Origin: an uncultured Flavobacteriales bacterium
GTDB lineage: Bacteria > Bacteroidota > Bacteroidia > Flavobacteriales_D > Crocinitomicaceae
NCBI GenBank assembly: GCA_903945495.1
Contig: CAJAVU010000021.1
Coordinates: forward strand, 335,594-399,593
Length of the DNA: 64,000 nucleotides
Reading direction: 5' to 3'
The notes beneath the pieces are model-generated. The model did not search any database and had not been told where the DNA came from. It was given only the letters and a program-made list of their open reading frames with translations. The translations under genes were made by a program, and so were the position numbers. Shown here one piece after another: positions 8,087 to 18,636 of this stretch; within the stretch, counting starts at the first letter, position 1; every line of letters starts with the position of its first letter.

Positions 8087-9697
8087 ATGAAACTACTACT
8101 CTCCACTCTAGTGCTAATCGCGTGTCCATTTGTGCGTGCGCAAACATTTAACACAACTTCTTCTGTTCCTTTTGATTTAGATGGCGGTACGAACTATGCT
8201 TCTTGTGCAAGTCCCGGAACCAAAGCTTTTTCGTTTACCGTTTCTGGTGTTGGAACCCTGAATACATCAACAAATCAATTAGCGGAAATTGATATTCGCT
8301 TGAATGCAGCTTGTGGTGCAAGTTTAACAACGATTGGTTGTTACTTAAAATCGCCAGCAGGAACCTGCGTGCAAATTTCCAGTGTGATGGGAACCACGAC
8401 AAATTATTCCGGTAATCCAACAACTTATTTAGATTATGCCTTTCGTAATGCTGTTAGTTGTTTAAACAAGACACCTGATTATGCAGCTTTTCCATCAACT
8501 GTTCCTAGTGAAGCAAGTTTGGATGGTCGCTTTGGCATTTTTTCAACAGTTGGAAATTTGGCTACTGGATTTAATGGTCAAAATGCAGATGGCGTTTGGA
8601 CATTGTATTTTACTGAAGGAACAGCAAGTGCGCCATGTGTTGAAAGTGCATCGCTGTTGTTTGGTGATCCTACGGTTTCGAATCAAACACCGAATGGTGA
8701 TAATTGTGTTACTGCAATTCTTTGGGATGGTTCTCCGATTTGCGCAAGTACGAATGGAAAAACATCAAGCACAAATATGCCAGGTTGGAATGGAGCAACG
8801 TTTACAGGTTGTCAGTGGAATGCAGCAAACAATAACGACGTATGGATTAAATTCCAGGCGACTTCTACTAGTGTTTGTTTAGCAATCAGTGGTTTAGTTG
8901 ATAATTTACAATCCGTAATTGTTACTGATCCAAACGCTGATGGAGATGGAAACCCTTGTACTGGTGCTGGAAATGGAACCTATTGGACGAATGTAAATTG
9001 TCCGCGTACATCCGATAATATTTATGCGGCAGTAACAGGTACGACTAGAAATCAAAATCATTGTTTCACTGCTACAGTGGGTCAAATGTACTACTTGGTA
9101 GTCGATGGAAATGGTGGAGCTGAATCGCCGTTTTATATTACAGGAATTAATGGATTGAATGAAGTTTTACCAATCGAATTGGTTGAATTTTCTGCATCTT
9201 GTTCGGATAAATTTGTTGAATTGAATTGGTTAACGGCAACTGAGCGTAACAATGATTATTTTGTCGTTGAAAGAAGTACAGATGGAATGAATTGGGAGAA
9301 GGTGAGTACAGTGCAGGGACAAATCAATTCTGATAAACACCATTCGTATCAAATAACTGATTATACGCTTCTTCCAGTAGTTAGCTACTATCGTTTAAAA
9401 CAAGTTGATTTAGACGGACGTTTTTCATATTCTAACATCGTGTCAATTGATTGTTTCAAAAATCAACATGAGTTACGTTTAATGCCAAATCCAACGAATG
9501 GAGAATTTTATTTAACAGGATTGAATGAACGTGAACAAATTACGATTCTTAATGCGGTTGGAGAAGAAATTACTTCAGTTACAGCAAAATCAATTACTGA
9601 AAAAATGCATCTTGAAGGTCACGCTGCTGGTTTGTATTACATTCGGGTAATGCGCAACAATGGCACTATAGAAACGCTTAAAATCGTTTTATACTAA
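8087..9697 (+). CDS. T9SS type A secreted protein with P-domain-like region
   Basis: 536 residues. Signal peptide MKLLLSTLVLIACPFVRAQ, then a cysteine-containing beta region (about 25-205) resembling the proprotein-convertase P domain (GVWTLYFTEGTASAP). A second beta-sandwich follows (about 210-365, with repeated Cys). The protein ends in a T9SS type A sorting domain beginning LMPNPTNGEFYL (about 465-536, ending IETLKIVLY). It should be exported by Sec, moved across the outer membrane by T9SS, and its C-terminal domain cleaved. No catalytic domain is evident, so an adhesin or surface protein is more likely than a protease. Confidence 0.85.
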   Translation: MKLLLSTLVLIACPFVRAQTFNTTSSVPFDLDGGTNYASCASPGTKAFSFTVSGVGTLNTSTNQLAEIDIRLNAACGASLTTIGCYLKSPAGTCVQISSVMGTTTNYSGNPTTYLDYAFRNAVSCLNKTPDYAAFPSTVPSEASLDGRFGIFSTVGNLATGFNGQNADGVWTLYFTEGTASAPCVESASLLFGDPTVSNQTPNGDNCVTAILWDGSPICASTNGKTSSTNMPGWNGATFTGCQWNAANNNDVWIKFQATSTSVCLAISGLVDNLQSVIVTDPNADGDGNPCTGAGNGTYWTNVNCPRTSDNIYAAVTGTTRNQNHCFTATVGQMYYLVVDGNGGAESPFYITGINGLNEVLPIELVEFSASCSDKFVELNWLTATERNNDYFVVERSTDGMNWEKVSTVQGQINSDKHHSYQITDYTLLPVVSYYRLKQVDLDGRFSYSNIVSIDCFKNQHELRLMPNPTNGEFYLTGLNEREQITILNAVGEEITSVTAKSITEKMHLEGHAAGLYYIRVMRNNGTIETLKIVLY

Positions 9698-9714
9698 ACA
9701 ATCAAACGAATAGA

Positions 9715-9744
9715 TGAGGCTCGAATATGTTTACTCGAGCCTCA
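9715..9744. terminator. Bidirectional hairpin between convergent genes
   Basis: Perfect 10-bp inverted repeat TGAGGCTCGA / TCGAGCCTCA with a 10-nt loop between the stops of two convergent genes. T-runs are weak on both sides, so termination efficiency is uncertain. Confidence 0.6.
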
Positions 9745-9755
9745 GTTCGTCTTGC

Positions 9756-11141
9756 TTAATGTAAGCCTTTGATCCAAACCGTCATTTCCCTTAAGACAGT
9801 TTCAGAGAACGTTTCTTCCAATTCGCCGTATTCGCTTATTGTACAAGTTGTACATTTTTGAAACAAGTGATTCAATCCATCAATAACAATGGCTTTCGAT
9901 TGGGGAAGGGATTTTTTTGAAAAGTTGTTTGCAAATCCAGCTTGATTGCTCACTGGCGGAACTTGTATGTCTTTTGAACCGTTGATTGCTAAAATAGGGA
10001 CTTTAATTTTCTTCAAATAAGTGGCTGTCTGAAAACCTAAAAACTGTCTTCCCCAATCGTTGTTTAACATCATTTGTATTCCCATTTGATAGTTAGAAAG
10101 ACTCGTTACATCCGTAAATTCTTTCGGAGCCATTGCATAACGTGACTCAATGTACTTTGTCAATGGGTCAAGTGCTTTATCAACTGAATTCGCAGCTAAA
10201 ATTCCACAAATCCCTGTGATGGTTTCTTTTGCCCAAATTCCTACTTCTTCTGAACTTCCACTTGTGACAGAGATTAAATAGTTTTGTTCTGCTAAAACTT
10301 CTCCACCCGAGGTTCCAACAGATGCTAATTGAACAATGAATTGAATTTTCTTATTCGATTTAGCCGCAATCAATGTGTGCATTCCTCCTTCTGAATGACC
10401 TGCAACACCAATTTTATTTCCTGCAAAACGTGGATCTTGGACAAGATAAGTGACGCAGGCATTCACATCGGAAGCGAAATCTTCTAAACTTGCTGTTTGA
10501 AATGAACCTGTACTTTTTCCAACTCCTCGATCATCAAAACGCAAAGAACCGATTCCATTGCGCGCCAAATAATCAGCTATGACTAAGAAGGATTTGTGCC
10601 CGACTAACTCACAATTGCGATCTTGCGCACCAGAACCAGAGGCTAACACGACAATTGGATAATTTGAACCTGCATTCAATGGCAAAGTTAACGTTGCCCC
10701 TAGCACATTTTCTCCATTCTGAATCAAGATTTCCTCTACAGGATAAGCAAATGGTGCTTTTGGTTCTTGCGGACGTTTCACAACAATTTTTTCTTGTTCC
10801 GTTCGTGTGAAATTTGCTGCCCACTTTACATCCATTTGTGACATTACACCAACAATTGAATCTCCTGTTTTTGAAAATTTACCGTCAAATGTTAGTCCGA
10901 TTTTGGTCCATAAAAATGAAAGTGTTGAATCCGTTATTTTCAGTTTATCCATCACAATATTCTCGTAACTTCCATCGGGATCAGACATTTTTGACACAGG
11001 ATTAAACGGATAATTCGATATGGTTAAATCCATTCGATTCGAATTCCCCATAATACTAAAGCTAGTGTGCCAAGTTCCGTTGATTTGTCCGAATGTTGAA
11101 GTTGTAAGTAAAATCAGCGTGAATAAAAGGATTGGTTTCAT
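9756..11141 (-). CDS. Exported alpha/beta hydrolase (peptidase S9-like)
   Basis: 461 residues with a signal peptide (MKPILLFTLILLTTSTFGQ). The N-terminal 100 or so residues form a small beta domain, followed by an alpha/beta hydrolase core from about residue 150. The serine nucleophile elbow is GHSEGGM; the conserved SLRFDDRGVGKSTG loop precedes it. The acid is probably in NGSKDIQVP and the histidine in GLNHLFQ. This architecture is common among Bacteroidota periplasmic esterases and dienelactone-hydrolase-like proteins; the substrate cannot be told. It starts 9 nt after the stop of the glycosyltransferase gene, so the two are likely cotranscribed. Confidence 0.85.
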   Translation of the reverse strand: MKPILLFTLILLTTSTFGQINGTWHTSFSIMGNSNRMDLTISNYPFNPVSKMSDPDGSYENIVMDKLKITDSTLSFLWTKIGLTFDGKFSKTGDSIVGVMSQMDVKWAANFTRTEQEKIVVKRPQEPKAPFAYPVEEILIQNGENVLGATLTLPLNAGSNYPIVVLASGSGAQDRNCELVGHKSFLVIADYLARNGIGSLRFDDRGVGKSTGSFQTASLEDFASDVNACVTYLVQDPRFAGNKIGVAGHSEGGMHTLIAAKSNKKIQFIVQLASVGTSGGEVLAEQNYLISVTSGSSEEVGIWAKETITGICGILAANSVDKALDPLTKYIESRYAMAPKEFTDVTSLSNYQMGIQMMLNNDWGRQFLGFQTATYLKKIKVPILAINGSKDIQVPPVSNQAGFANNFSKKSLPQSKAIVIDGLNHLFQKCTTCTISEYGELEETFSETVLREMTVWIKGLH

Positions 11142-11150
11142 AAGGTTAAT

Positions 11151-12284
11151 TTATGGGTGAATGAGCGATAGTAATTTGAGCGTTTTCGGCTCATTATCAA
11201 AAGGTTTTAAGAATTCTTGACGTTTGTTCAATTCATCTTCGTTGAACGATTTTTGCATCAGAACTTCTACGAGATGCTTGAAATCTGAAGGCGATTGCGC
11301 GACTGAAACGAGTTGTTTTAAATCACCTGTTCCCGCAAGCATGTGTGGATTACAAACAATGAATTTTCCCGAATAAAGTACATTGATTAATTTTAATTTC
11401 AAACCAGTTGGTTGATTCGTATACAACAAGTGAATGTGCGCATGTTGAATCAATTCAGTCATCGTTTGATCATCTGGACTATTGACCAAGCGAATATTCT
11501 TTTTAGTTGAAAGATCTGCGATTAGTCGTTCACTTGGATTTAATCCAGCAACCACAAATGGATACGGTAACTCAAAAACACCTGCTTCAGCGAGTGAATA
11601 ATACGCCAGTACATTTTCTTGAACACTCAAATTCCCATGAAACAAAATGTACGGTTCTTCGACAGATTTTGTGGAAACGTGTAATACATCATTAGCATGG
11701 AAACTTGGAAGATAACTAACCTTATTTGTTGGAAATTGTTTTTCGAAATAGGCTGTGTCTTCTTGCGAAACAATCAGCATGTGTTTTGCTTTTGCTAAGT
11801 GTTTTTCGTAGGATTTTAACTTACGTGCTTCAAGCAGAAAAAAGCATTTTTTAATCCAATTGCGCTCGGCCTTTGCCAAACCATTGTAATAATCATGTTC
11901 AATATTGCTTTCCCTGAAAATCGTAAGGCGATCTTTGAAACGATCATCTAAAAGCAAACCTGTTGTATGCAAACCTTCCATTAAAATGGGAAAATTGTCT
12001 TGCAACAAGCGTTCATTTAATTCTTGTGAAATTCGGGATTTTACAATGTATGGAATCTTAGAAAATTGCTGAAAAAACGAAGTTGAACGTTTGTAGTAAT
12101 GCACTTCCAACGCAAGTTTATTCAAATAAGCTTGTTCGCCACGGCCGTATTCAAAGCAATGCAAAATCACATCGACGCCTTGTTTTTTTAAGCAACGAAT
12201 TTTGTGAAACACATCAATCACACCACCATAATTTGCAGGATATGGAACATCGAATGAGATGATATGTACTTTTGTGTTAGTCAA
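11151..12284 (-). CDS. Glycosyltransferase
   Basis: 377 residues. It begins VHIISFDVPYPANYGG, the N-terminal nucleotide-sugar glycosyltransferase pattern (GT-B fold) with the glycine-rich loop. The middle contains YILFHGNLSVQENVLAYY, typical of the second Rossmann domain of GT4-like enzymes, although the C-terminal E-x7-E motif is not obvious. The start is a TTG, 8 nt inside the end of the upstream glycosyltransferase gene; there is no nearby ATG, so translational coupling is likely. Probably acts with its partner on a surface polysaccharide or glycolipid; specificity unknown. Confidence 0.8.
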   Translation of the reverse strand: MTNTKVHIISFDVPYPANYGGVIDVFHKIRCLKKQGVDVILHCFEYGRGEQAYLNKLALEVHYYKRSTSFFQQFSKIPYIVKSRISQELNERLLQDNFPILMEGLHTTGLLLDDRFKDRLTIFRESNIEHDYYNGLAKAERNWIKKCFFLLEARKLKSYEKHLAKAKHMLIVSQEDTAYFEKQFPTNKVSYLPSFHANDVLHVSTKSVEEPYILFHGNLSVQENVLAYYSLAEAGVFELPYPFVVAGLNPSERLIADLSTKKNIRLVNSPDDQTMTELIQHAHIHLLYTNQPTGLKLKLINVLYSGKFIVCNPHMLAGTGDLKQLVSVAQSPSDFKHLVEVLMQKSFNEDELNKRQEFLKPFDNEPKTLKLLSLIHP

Positions 12285-13404
12285 CTTTTGGATATATTTC
12301 TTCTAAAATATGTTGCTCACTTTCCCAATTTTCTACCTTCGCTGCAAGTGCACAATTGGCTTTAAATTGTTCCAATTTACTTGGGTTTTCTTGTAAATCA
12401 CGAATTGCGTTTGCTAAGTTTTCAGGTGTTAATTCTGGCAGAATAGTTCCCAATTCATGTTGTTCTATGATGCGCTTAATTTCAACCAAATCTGTTGCAA
12501 TAATCGGCGTTGAAGCATGAATGTAATCGAAAACTTTATTGGGCAAGGAATACAAATAATTCAAATTCGTTGGTTTATCTAAGGTTAAACCAACATCGGC
12601 ATGATGCGTGAAAGCCATCATCTCAGCGTATGGACGTTTTCCATAGAAACGTACTTTTTCATTTAGCTGTTCTCGTTCAACCGTTTCTTTCAACTGCGCT
12701 ACAACATCGCCATCTCCAACAATCATCAAACATGTGTTCTCAAGTAATTTCATTGCTTCAATTGCTTCTTCAGATCCGCGATCCACATTGATTCCAGCAC
12801 CTTGAATAATTACTAAAAATGTATTTTCTGGAATATCCAATTCTGCTTTCGTGGGAAGATGATTTAAGTGGAAAGTGGGTGAAATGTTTCGAACGACCAA
12901 TACTTCTTTCTTGTATTTTTCACGGTACAATTTTGCGATGGATTCATTCACTGTGTAAATGGTTTTCAGCTTAGGAAAAATCCAACTTTCGATTCCTTCC
13001 CACACTTTTTGAACACGTGGACGATGAATCAATTCAGGCACTTCCGTAAAATACTCATGTGAATCGTATACCAATCGAGCATTCGGTTTAAATTTACTTG
13101 CAGCGTAATTGGCAAGTAAAGTATCCAAATCATTCGACACCAATAAACTTGCACGTTTTGTCAACAAGAAAAAGAAAAGGCGAAGATTGTAAAGTGCATA
13201 AAAACCTGCTCCTTTTTCTTTCGCTAATTTGAATCGTTTGGTCGCATAACTGCGTTTTGGAAGCTCAATGCTGTCTTTCTTTTGACGACCAACAAGTAAA
13301 ACGTCATATCCTTGCTGCTGCAGAAACAAACAAATTTTATTCACCCTATTATCGGTGTACAAATCATTGGTAACAGATACAATTGCACGTTTTTTTCTAG
13401 CCAT
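12277..13404 (-). CDS. Glycosyltransferase family 4-like protein
   Basis: 375 residues, GT-B fold. The N-terminus RAIVSVTNDLYTDNRVNK is a common GT4 donor-binding start. The C-terminal half has VIIQGAGINVDRGSEEAIEA, MIVGDGDVV, VRFYGKRPYAEMM and the HADVGLTLDK...YLYSLPNKVFDYI block, the hallmark of family 4 retaining transferases. The 3' end overlaps the next glycosyltransferase by 8 nt. Predicted cytoplasmic enzyme of cell-surface glycan assembly. Sugar and acceptor are not predictable. Confidence 0.85.
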   Translation of the reverse strand: MARKKRAIVSVTNDLYTDNRVNKICLFLQQQGYDVLLVGRQKKDSIELPKRSYATKRFKLAKEKGAGFYALYNLRLFFFLLTKRASLLVSNDLDTLLANYAASKFKPNARLVYDSHEYFTEVPELIHRPRVQKVWEGIESWIFPKLKTIYTVNESIAKLYREKYKKEVLVVRNISPTFHLNHLPTKAELDIPENTFLVIIQGAGINVDRGSEEAIEAMKLLENTCLMIVGDGDVVAQLKETVEREQLNEKVRFYGKRPYAEMMAFTHHADVGLTLDKPTNLNYLYSLPNKVFDYIHASTPIIATDLVEIKRIIEQHELGTILPELTPENLANAIRDLQENPSKLEQFKANCALAAKVENWESEQHILEEIYPKVD

Positions 13405-13436
13405 CGTTCAAAGGTAGAAAAACCAAATTGATTAAT

Positions 13437-14018
13437 TTAAAGAAACATTAGAACTAAGAAAAATAATAGGAAAAGCAACGATATTCCGATAATTACGGCA
13501 TCAATAATTAAAAACACGCGGCTTAAACGCAGGTTGCGCTCACCGGCTAAAGTGATGTAACGCGATTTACTTGCTCTTTTGTAAAACACCAATCCTAAAA
13601 TGGTCATAATAATTCCTAATAAAGGAATGAATGGTGTAACAATGCCAATACCGGATTGAATGGCTGCAGCTTTTGCATTTCTTTCTGCTTGCAAGGCTTG
13701 GTCGACGATTTCTGAGTTGTCTTGTGTTAAGGAATCGTCAATACTTGTTTGTTGAATGTCTTGTTGTTGCTCAATTGCTATATCAGAAGCGATTTCCGCA
13801 TCCGAACGATTTACATCACTGCTTTGAACGGGTGTTTCGATAGATGTTGTTGTCGCGAAAGAATGCGTTCTGTCTTCGGTTTCGATAGGTTTGGCTGAGG
13901 TTTCTATGATTTCGCGTTGTACATTATCCGTTTTCACAAAACGTAATTTACCGTTGTTGAAACTTCCGCACGAAGCAACCAAAAAGGAAAGAGTCAAAAA
14001 GAATAAAACGTATTTCAT
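13437..14018 (-). CDS. Lipoprotein with two C-terminal membrane spans
   Basis: 193 residues. A lipobox signal (FFLTLSFLVASCGSF, modified Cys near 17) precedes a Gln/Ser/Thr/Asp-rich disordered middle (about 30-110). Two hydrophobic spans follow (IGIVTPFIPLLGIIMTILGLVF and VFLIIDAVIIGISLLFLLFFLVLMF) with a basic linker between them. A lipoprotein with membrane helices suggests an inner-membrane retained protein. No family recognised. It lies 33 nt before the glycosyltransferase pair on the same strand. Confidence 0.6.
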   Translation of the reverse strand: MKYVLFFLTLSFLVASCGSFNNGKLRFVKTDNVQREIIETSAKPIETEDRTHSFATTTSIETPVQSSDVNRSDAEIASDIAIEQQQDIQQTSIDDSLTQDNSEIVDQALQAERNAKAAAIQSGIGIVTPFIPLLGIIMTILGLVFYKRASKSRYITLAGERNLRLSRVFLIIDAVIIGISLLFLLFFLVLMFL

Positions 14019-14138
14019 AGAATATTTTTTCTAGTTAACGTAGAAAGAGCGCGTTTAGTTTATTCGGCCAATGTTTTTTCAGCATGAAGACCATTGTAAA
14101 AGTAATTCAAAGTGAAAACACGATGAATAAAATGATTT

Positions 14139-17100
14139 CTAATTATTTTGCAATGGTTTTACAATGCTACTGATTTGCTCAAAAGCATGCTTGATATGTT
14201 TCACATCGGCAAAGACAATGCGCAACTTATCGTTTTGCTCGCTCAATTTACATCCCTGTCCATTGCGCTGAATGTAATTTAAGACTTGCTGGAACATATC
14301 GGTTTCGTAGAACGGCGATTGCGGATTCGAAATGAAGTAACCAACCATTTTTCCTGATTTAATTACCAAACGTTCTAGGCCAATTTCTTCTGCCAACCAA
14401 CGCAATTTAAACGATAACACCAATTCATTCACTTGTTTTGGAAGCGGACCAAATCGGTCGATCAACATTTCTGAGAATTTCTGTAATTCGGCTTCGTCTT
14501 TCAAGTTGTCCATTTCTTGGTACAAACTCAAACGCTCAGCAACATTATTTACGTAATCATCTGGAATACGCACTTCCAAATCGGTTTCCAAAATACAATC
14601 CTTCACGAAATGCAACATGGAATCAGTCGTGCGCTCATCAAATAATTCTTTGAACTCACTTTCACGTAATTCTTCAATCGCTTCATTCAAGATTTTCTGA
14701 TACATCTCAAATCCAATTTCTGAAATGAAACCACTTTGTTCGCCACCCAACATATTTCCAGCACCTCGAATGTCTAAATCTTTCATCGCAATATTGAAAC
14801 CTGAACCCAAATCTGAGAATTGAACCAAAGCCTCCAAACGTTTGCGCGAATCAGATGTCATGATGCTAAACGGTGGCGCCACCAAGTAACAGAATCCTTT
14901 TTTATTGCTTCGACCAACGCGACCACGCAACTGGTGCAAATCGCTCAATCCAAAATTGTGCGCATCGTTGATGATAATCGTATTGGCATTTGAAATATCA
15001 ATTCCAGATTCAATAATCGTTGTTGCCAACAAGACATCGTATTCGCCATTGATGAAATCAAACATGATTTTTTCCAATTGCTTTCCGTCCATTTGTCCGT
15101 GACCAATTCCAACGCGCACACCTGGACACAAACGACTAATCATTCCTGAAATTTCACGAATATTGGCCAAACGGTTGTGCACGAAAAATACTTGTCCTCC
15201 GCGACTTACTTCGTATGCAATGGCATCGCGAATCGTTTCTTCGTTGAAGAGAATAATATCAGTTAAAACGGGTTGTCTATTTGGTGGTGGCGTATTGATA
15301 ATGCTCAAATCGCGCGCTCCCATCAACGAAAACTGTAAAGTTCGTGGAATCGGAGTTGCAGTTAAAGTCAAGGTATCAACTGTCGCACGCAAGGTTTTCA
15401 ATTTGTCTTTTACAGCCACACCAAATTTTTGTTCCTCATCGATAATCATCAATCCAAGGTCTTTGAATTTGACGCGTTCGGCAACAACGGCATGTGTTCC
15501 AATCAAAATATCGATTTTCCCATCCGCCAATTTCTTTAAGGTTTCCGTTGTGTCCTTCGACGATTTAAAACGATTGATATAATCAACTGTCACCGGGAAA
15601 TCTTTCAAACGTTCTTTGAAACTGCGGTAATGTTGCATCGAAAGAATCGTTGTTGGAACCAATACGGCAACTTGTTTTCCGTCAGTAGCAGCTTTGAACG
15701 CAGCGCGAATGGCAACTTCGGTTTTACCAAATCCAACATCACCACAGATCAATCGATCCATTGGCGTTGGCGATTCCATGTCTTTTTTAATGGCTTCCGT
15801 TGCTTTCAGCTGATCAGGAGTATCTTCATACATGAACGATGCTTCCAACTCGTTTTGCAAATACGTGTCTTCGTTGAATGCAAAGCCCGGCTGACTTTTG
15901 CGTTTCGCATATAATTGAATTAAATCGAAGGCAAGTTCCTTGATTTTTTTCTTGGTCTTATTTTTTAAGTTCGTCCACGCCTGCGTTCCTAATTTGTTCA
16001 TTTTCGGAACAGAACCATCTTTTCCAGTGAACTTCGAAATGCGGTGAAGCGAGTGAATTCCAACATACAAAACGTCGCCGTCTTTGTACACCAAACGAAT
16101 CGCTTCTTGTGGTTTTCCGTTTACATCAATCGTTTCTAAGCCCGAAAATTGTCCAACACCGTGATCGATATGCGTCACATAATCACCTTTTTGAAGGTTG
16201 TAAATTTCTTTAAGTGTTAACGCTTGTTTTGCCTGACGGAATCCTTCTTTCAAACGGAAACGATGGTAGCGCTCAAACAATTGATGATCGGTATAACACA
16301 CCAATTTCTGACTCGGAGAAATAAAGCCTTCGTGCAAGGCAATCGGAATAGGTTTGAAATCTACTCCGCCGCCAATGTCTTCAAAAATCTGATACAAACG
16401 ATCAATTTGTTTCGGCTGATTGGAGAAGATGAGGTTGGTGAAACGTTGTTCTGTTCTGTTCACCAAATCCTGACGCAATAAGTCAAAGTTCTTATTGAAA
16501 CTTGGTTGTGGAAGAAAATCGAAGTTATAAACTTGATCTGCTTTGAAATGAAATTCTGGACCCCATTCAATGCAATTATAGGCTTCAATTTCCTTTTTCA
16601 CATCACTTGGATGCAAGTACAATTCACTCGGAATCGTGCGTTTTACTGTATCCGATAAACCAGAGAAAATTTTCACCGATTTCTCGTATTCTTTTTCCAA
16701 AGTAGAAGTCAATTGATCGAAAGACGAAAGCCAAAGCGTTACATTCTTTCCTAAAAATTCAAAGAAACTTCCATTGCCTTCCAAGTTCAATTGTCCTTGG
16801 ACGTTTGGAATGATATTAAAATGTTTGTGGGTTGTTAACGACAATTGTGAACTCGCATCGAATGTTCGGATGGATTCTACCTCATCGCCAAAAAACTCAA
16901 TGCGGAACGGATGATCGTTGGAATACGAGAAAACATCGATAATTCCACCACGAATGGAAAATTGTCCAGGTTCGTAAACGAAATCAACGCGCTCAAAATG
17001 GTATTCCATCAACAACTCATTGATAAAATCAATCGAATAGGTTTTTCCAACTTCAATGCGCAAGGTGTTTTCGCTCAGTTTCTTTTGGGTAGGAACTTTT

Positions 17101-17489
17101 TCAAACAAGGCTTTCGGATAGGTAACAACCCAAACATTGCTGCCATTGTTGATTTTTTCCAATACTTCAGCACGCGAAACAACATTGGCGTTATCCGTTT
17201 CTTCCAATTGATAGGGAACACGATACGATGCTGGATAGAACAACACACGTTTATCGTCAGGAAATAAACCTTCTAAATCATTCAAGAAATAAGCAGCATC
17301 TTCTTTATCGTTCAAGACAAATAAATGATGTCCGGGCGTTTGATCCGCTAATGCAGAAGCACACAAACTGCGGGAAGAACCAACAAGTCCTTTCCAATGA
17401 ATATGTGTTCCAGCAAATTGCAGTTGATTCGCCGTTGCGTCAATCTGAGAAAGTTTCGAGAAGAGTTGTTTAAGTTCCTTTTGTTCCAT
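14139..17489 (-). CDS. mfd: Transcription-repair coupling factor
   Basis: 1116 residues, normal for Mfd. It displaces stalled RNA polymerase and recruits UvrA to start nucleotide excision repair. Order seen: an N-terminal UvrB-homology region (about 1-350), the CarD-like RNA polymerase interaction domain beginning KGDYVTHIDHGVGQF (about 430-500), the translocase module with Walker A GDVGFGKTE (near 583), DEEQ Walker B (near 684) and motif TATPIPRTL, then helicase domain 2 with QLRGRVGRS and the C-terminal TRCF domain. fbp lies 23 nt upstream on the same strand, so the two are probably cotranscribed. Confidence 0.97.
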   Translation of the reverse strand: MEQKELKQLFSKLSQIDATANQLQFAGTHIHWKGLVGSSRSLCASALADQTPGHHLFVLNDKEDAAYFLNDLEGLFPDDKRVLFYPASYRVPYQLEETDNANVVSRAEVLEKINNGSNVWVVTYPKALFEKVPTQKKLSENTLRIEVGKTYSIDFINELLMEYHFERVDFVYEPGQFSIRGGIIDVFSYSNDHPFRIEFFGDEVESIRTFDASSQLSLTTHKHFNIIPNVQGQLNLEGNGSFFEFLGKNVTLWLSSFDQLTSTLEKEYEKSVKIFSGLSDTVKRTIPSELYLHPSDVKKEIEAYNCIEWGPEFHFKADQVYNFDFLPQPSFNKNFDLLRQDLVNRTEQRFTNLIFSNQPKQIDRLYQIFEDIGGGVDFKPIPIALHEGFISPSQKLVCYTDHQLFERYHRFRLKEGFRQAKQALTLKEIYNLQKGDYVTHIDHGVGQFSGLETIDVNGKPQEAIRLVYKDGDVLYVGIHSLHRISKFTGKDGSVPKMNKLGTQAWTNLKNKTKKKIKELAFDLIQLYAKRKSQPGFAFNEDTYLQNELEASFMYEDTPDQLKATEAIKKDMESPTPMDRLICGDVGFGKTEVAIRAAFKAATDGKQVAVLVPTTILSMQHYRSFKERLKDFPVTVDYINRFKSSKDTTETLKKLADGKIDILIGTHAVVAERVKFKDLGLMIIDEEQKFGVAVKDKLKTLRATVDTLTLTATPIPRTLQFSLMGARDLSIINTPPPNRQPVLTDIILFNEETIRDAIAYEVSRGGQVFFVHNRLANIREISGMISRLCPGVRVGIGHGQMDGKQLEKIMFDFINGEYDVLLATTIIESGIDISNANTIIINDAHNFGLSDLHQLRGRVGRSNKKGFCYLVAPPFSIMTSDSRKRLEALVQFSDLGSGFNIAMKDLDIRGAGNMLGGEQSGFISEIGFEMYQKILNEAIEELRESEFKELFDERTTDSMLHFVKDCILETDLEVRIPDDYVNNVAERLSLYQEMDNLKDEAELQKFSEMLIDRFGPLPKQVNELVLSFKLRWLAEEIGLERLVIKSGKMVGYFISNPQSPFYETDMFQQVLNYIQRNGQGCKLSEQNDKLRIVFADVKHIKHAFEQISSIVKPLQNN

Positions 17490-17512
17490 TTTTTAATTGA
17501 AGCAGAATGCTT

Positions 17513-18517
17513 TTAGTACTCCAAAAGACTCAATGCTTTTTCAACCATTTGTTTTGAGCCAATGAACAATGGAACACGTTGGTGTAAACGTGTTGGTTTA
17601 ATATCTAAAATACGTTCTTTACCTGTTGATGCCAATCCGCCAGCTTGTTCAGCGATAAAAGCCAATGGATTGCATTCATATAACAAACGCAATTTTCCTT
17701 CTGGAGAAGTTGTTGTATCTGGGTAAATGTAAATTCCACCTTTGATCATGTTGCGGTGAAAATCTGCCACCAACGAACCGATGTAACGACCTGAATAAGG
17801 TGCACCTTTATCGTTTTCGAAGCTTTGACAGTATTGTGTATATTTCTTAATTCCTGGGTTACAAATGTCGATGTTTCCTTCGTTCATCGCATACATTCTA
17901 CCTGTTTCAGGCATTTTCATGTTTGGATGTGATAAACAAAATTCACCGATCGAAGGATCCAAGGTAAATCCGTTTACGCCTTTTCCGGTTGTATACACCA
18001 ACATCGTTGATGAACCATACAACACGTAACCTGCTGCGATTTGGTCTGTTCCAACTTGTAACATGTCTTCCTCAGTTGCCAAAGTTCCTTGTGCACTTGT
18101 GCGTTTGTAAATCGAGAAAATCGTACCGATTGAAACATTCACATCGATGTTTGAAGAACCATCCAAAGGATCAAACAAAACAACATATTTTGCATTTTTC
18201 GCAGTTTCAGATTCGAAAGCAACGAAATCGTCATTTTCTTCAGATGCAATTCCACATACTTCACCACCATTGCGGAAAGCTTTGATAAATTGCTCATCAG
18301 CTACCACGTCAAGTTTTTGTTGTTCTTCACCTTGCACATTTGTTGCTCCGTGCGCACCCAAAATGTGGTCTACCAATCCAGCTTTACGTACATCGCGGCT
18401 CACCATTTTCGATGCAACAGCAATATCGTTTAAGATGCGAGACAATTCACCAGTGGCATTTGTGAAATCCGCTTGGCGGTCCATGATGAATTCATTCAGT
18501 GTGATAAGATTTGACAT
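17513..18517 (-). CDS. fbp: Fructose-1,6-bisphosphatase class 1
   Basis: Gluconeogenic hydrolysis of fructose-1,6-bisphosphate to fructose-6-phosphate. The ORF track starts at a TTG 26 codons upstream; I choose the ATG giving [15 protein letters not shown], which yields 334 residues, the family's usual size. Signature metal site [17 protein letters not shown] and the downstream [13 protein letters not shown]-type active-site region are present. The gene lies 23 nt upstream of mfd. Confidence 0.97.
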   Translation of the reverse strand: MSNLITLNEFIMDRQADFTNATGELSRILNDIAVASKMVSRDVRKAGLVDHILGAHGATNVQGEEQQKLDVVADEQFIKAFRNGGEVCGIASEENDDFVAFESETAKNAKYVVLFDPLDGSSNIDVNVSIGTIFSIYKRTSAQGTLATEEDMLQVGTDQIAAGYVLYGSSTMLVYTTGKGVNGFTLDPSIGEFCLSHPNMKMPETGRMYAMNEGNIDICNPGIKKYTQYCQSFENDKGAPYSGRYIGSLVADFHRNMIKGGIYIYPDTTTSPEGKLRLLYECNPLAFIAEQAGGLASTGKERILDIKPTRLHQRVPLFIGSKQMVEKALSLLEY

Positions 18518-18636
18518 GACGCTAATTTTTTTGCAAATATCGTTATTTCTGCCGTATAACTTTTGATAATCCAGGATAAAAATCCCTAAGTCCAATATGT
18601 CTTCCAGTTCATTGTCTTTTGTCCTTCGTCTTTCCG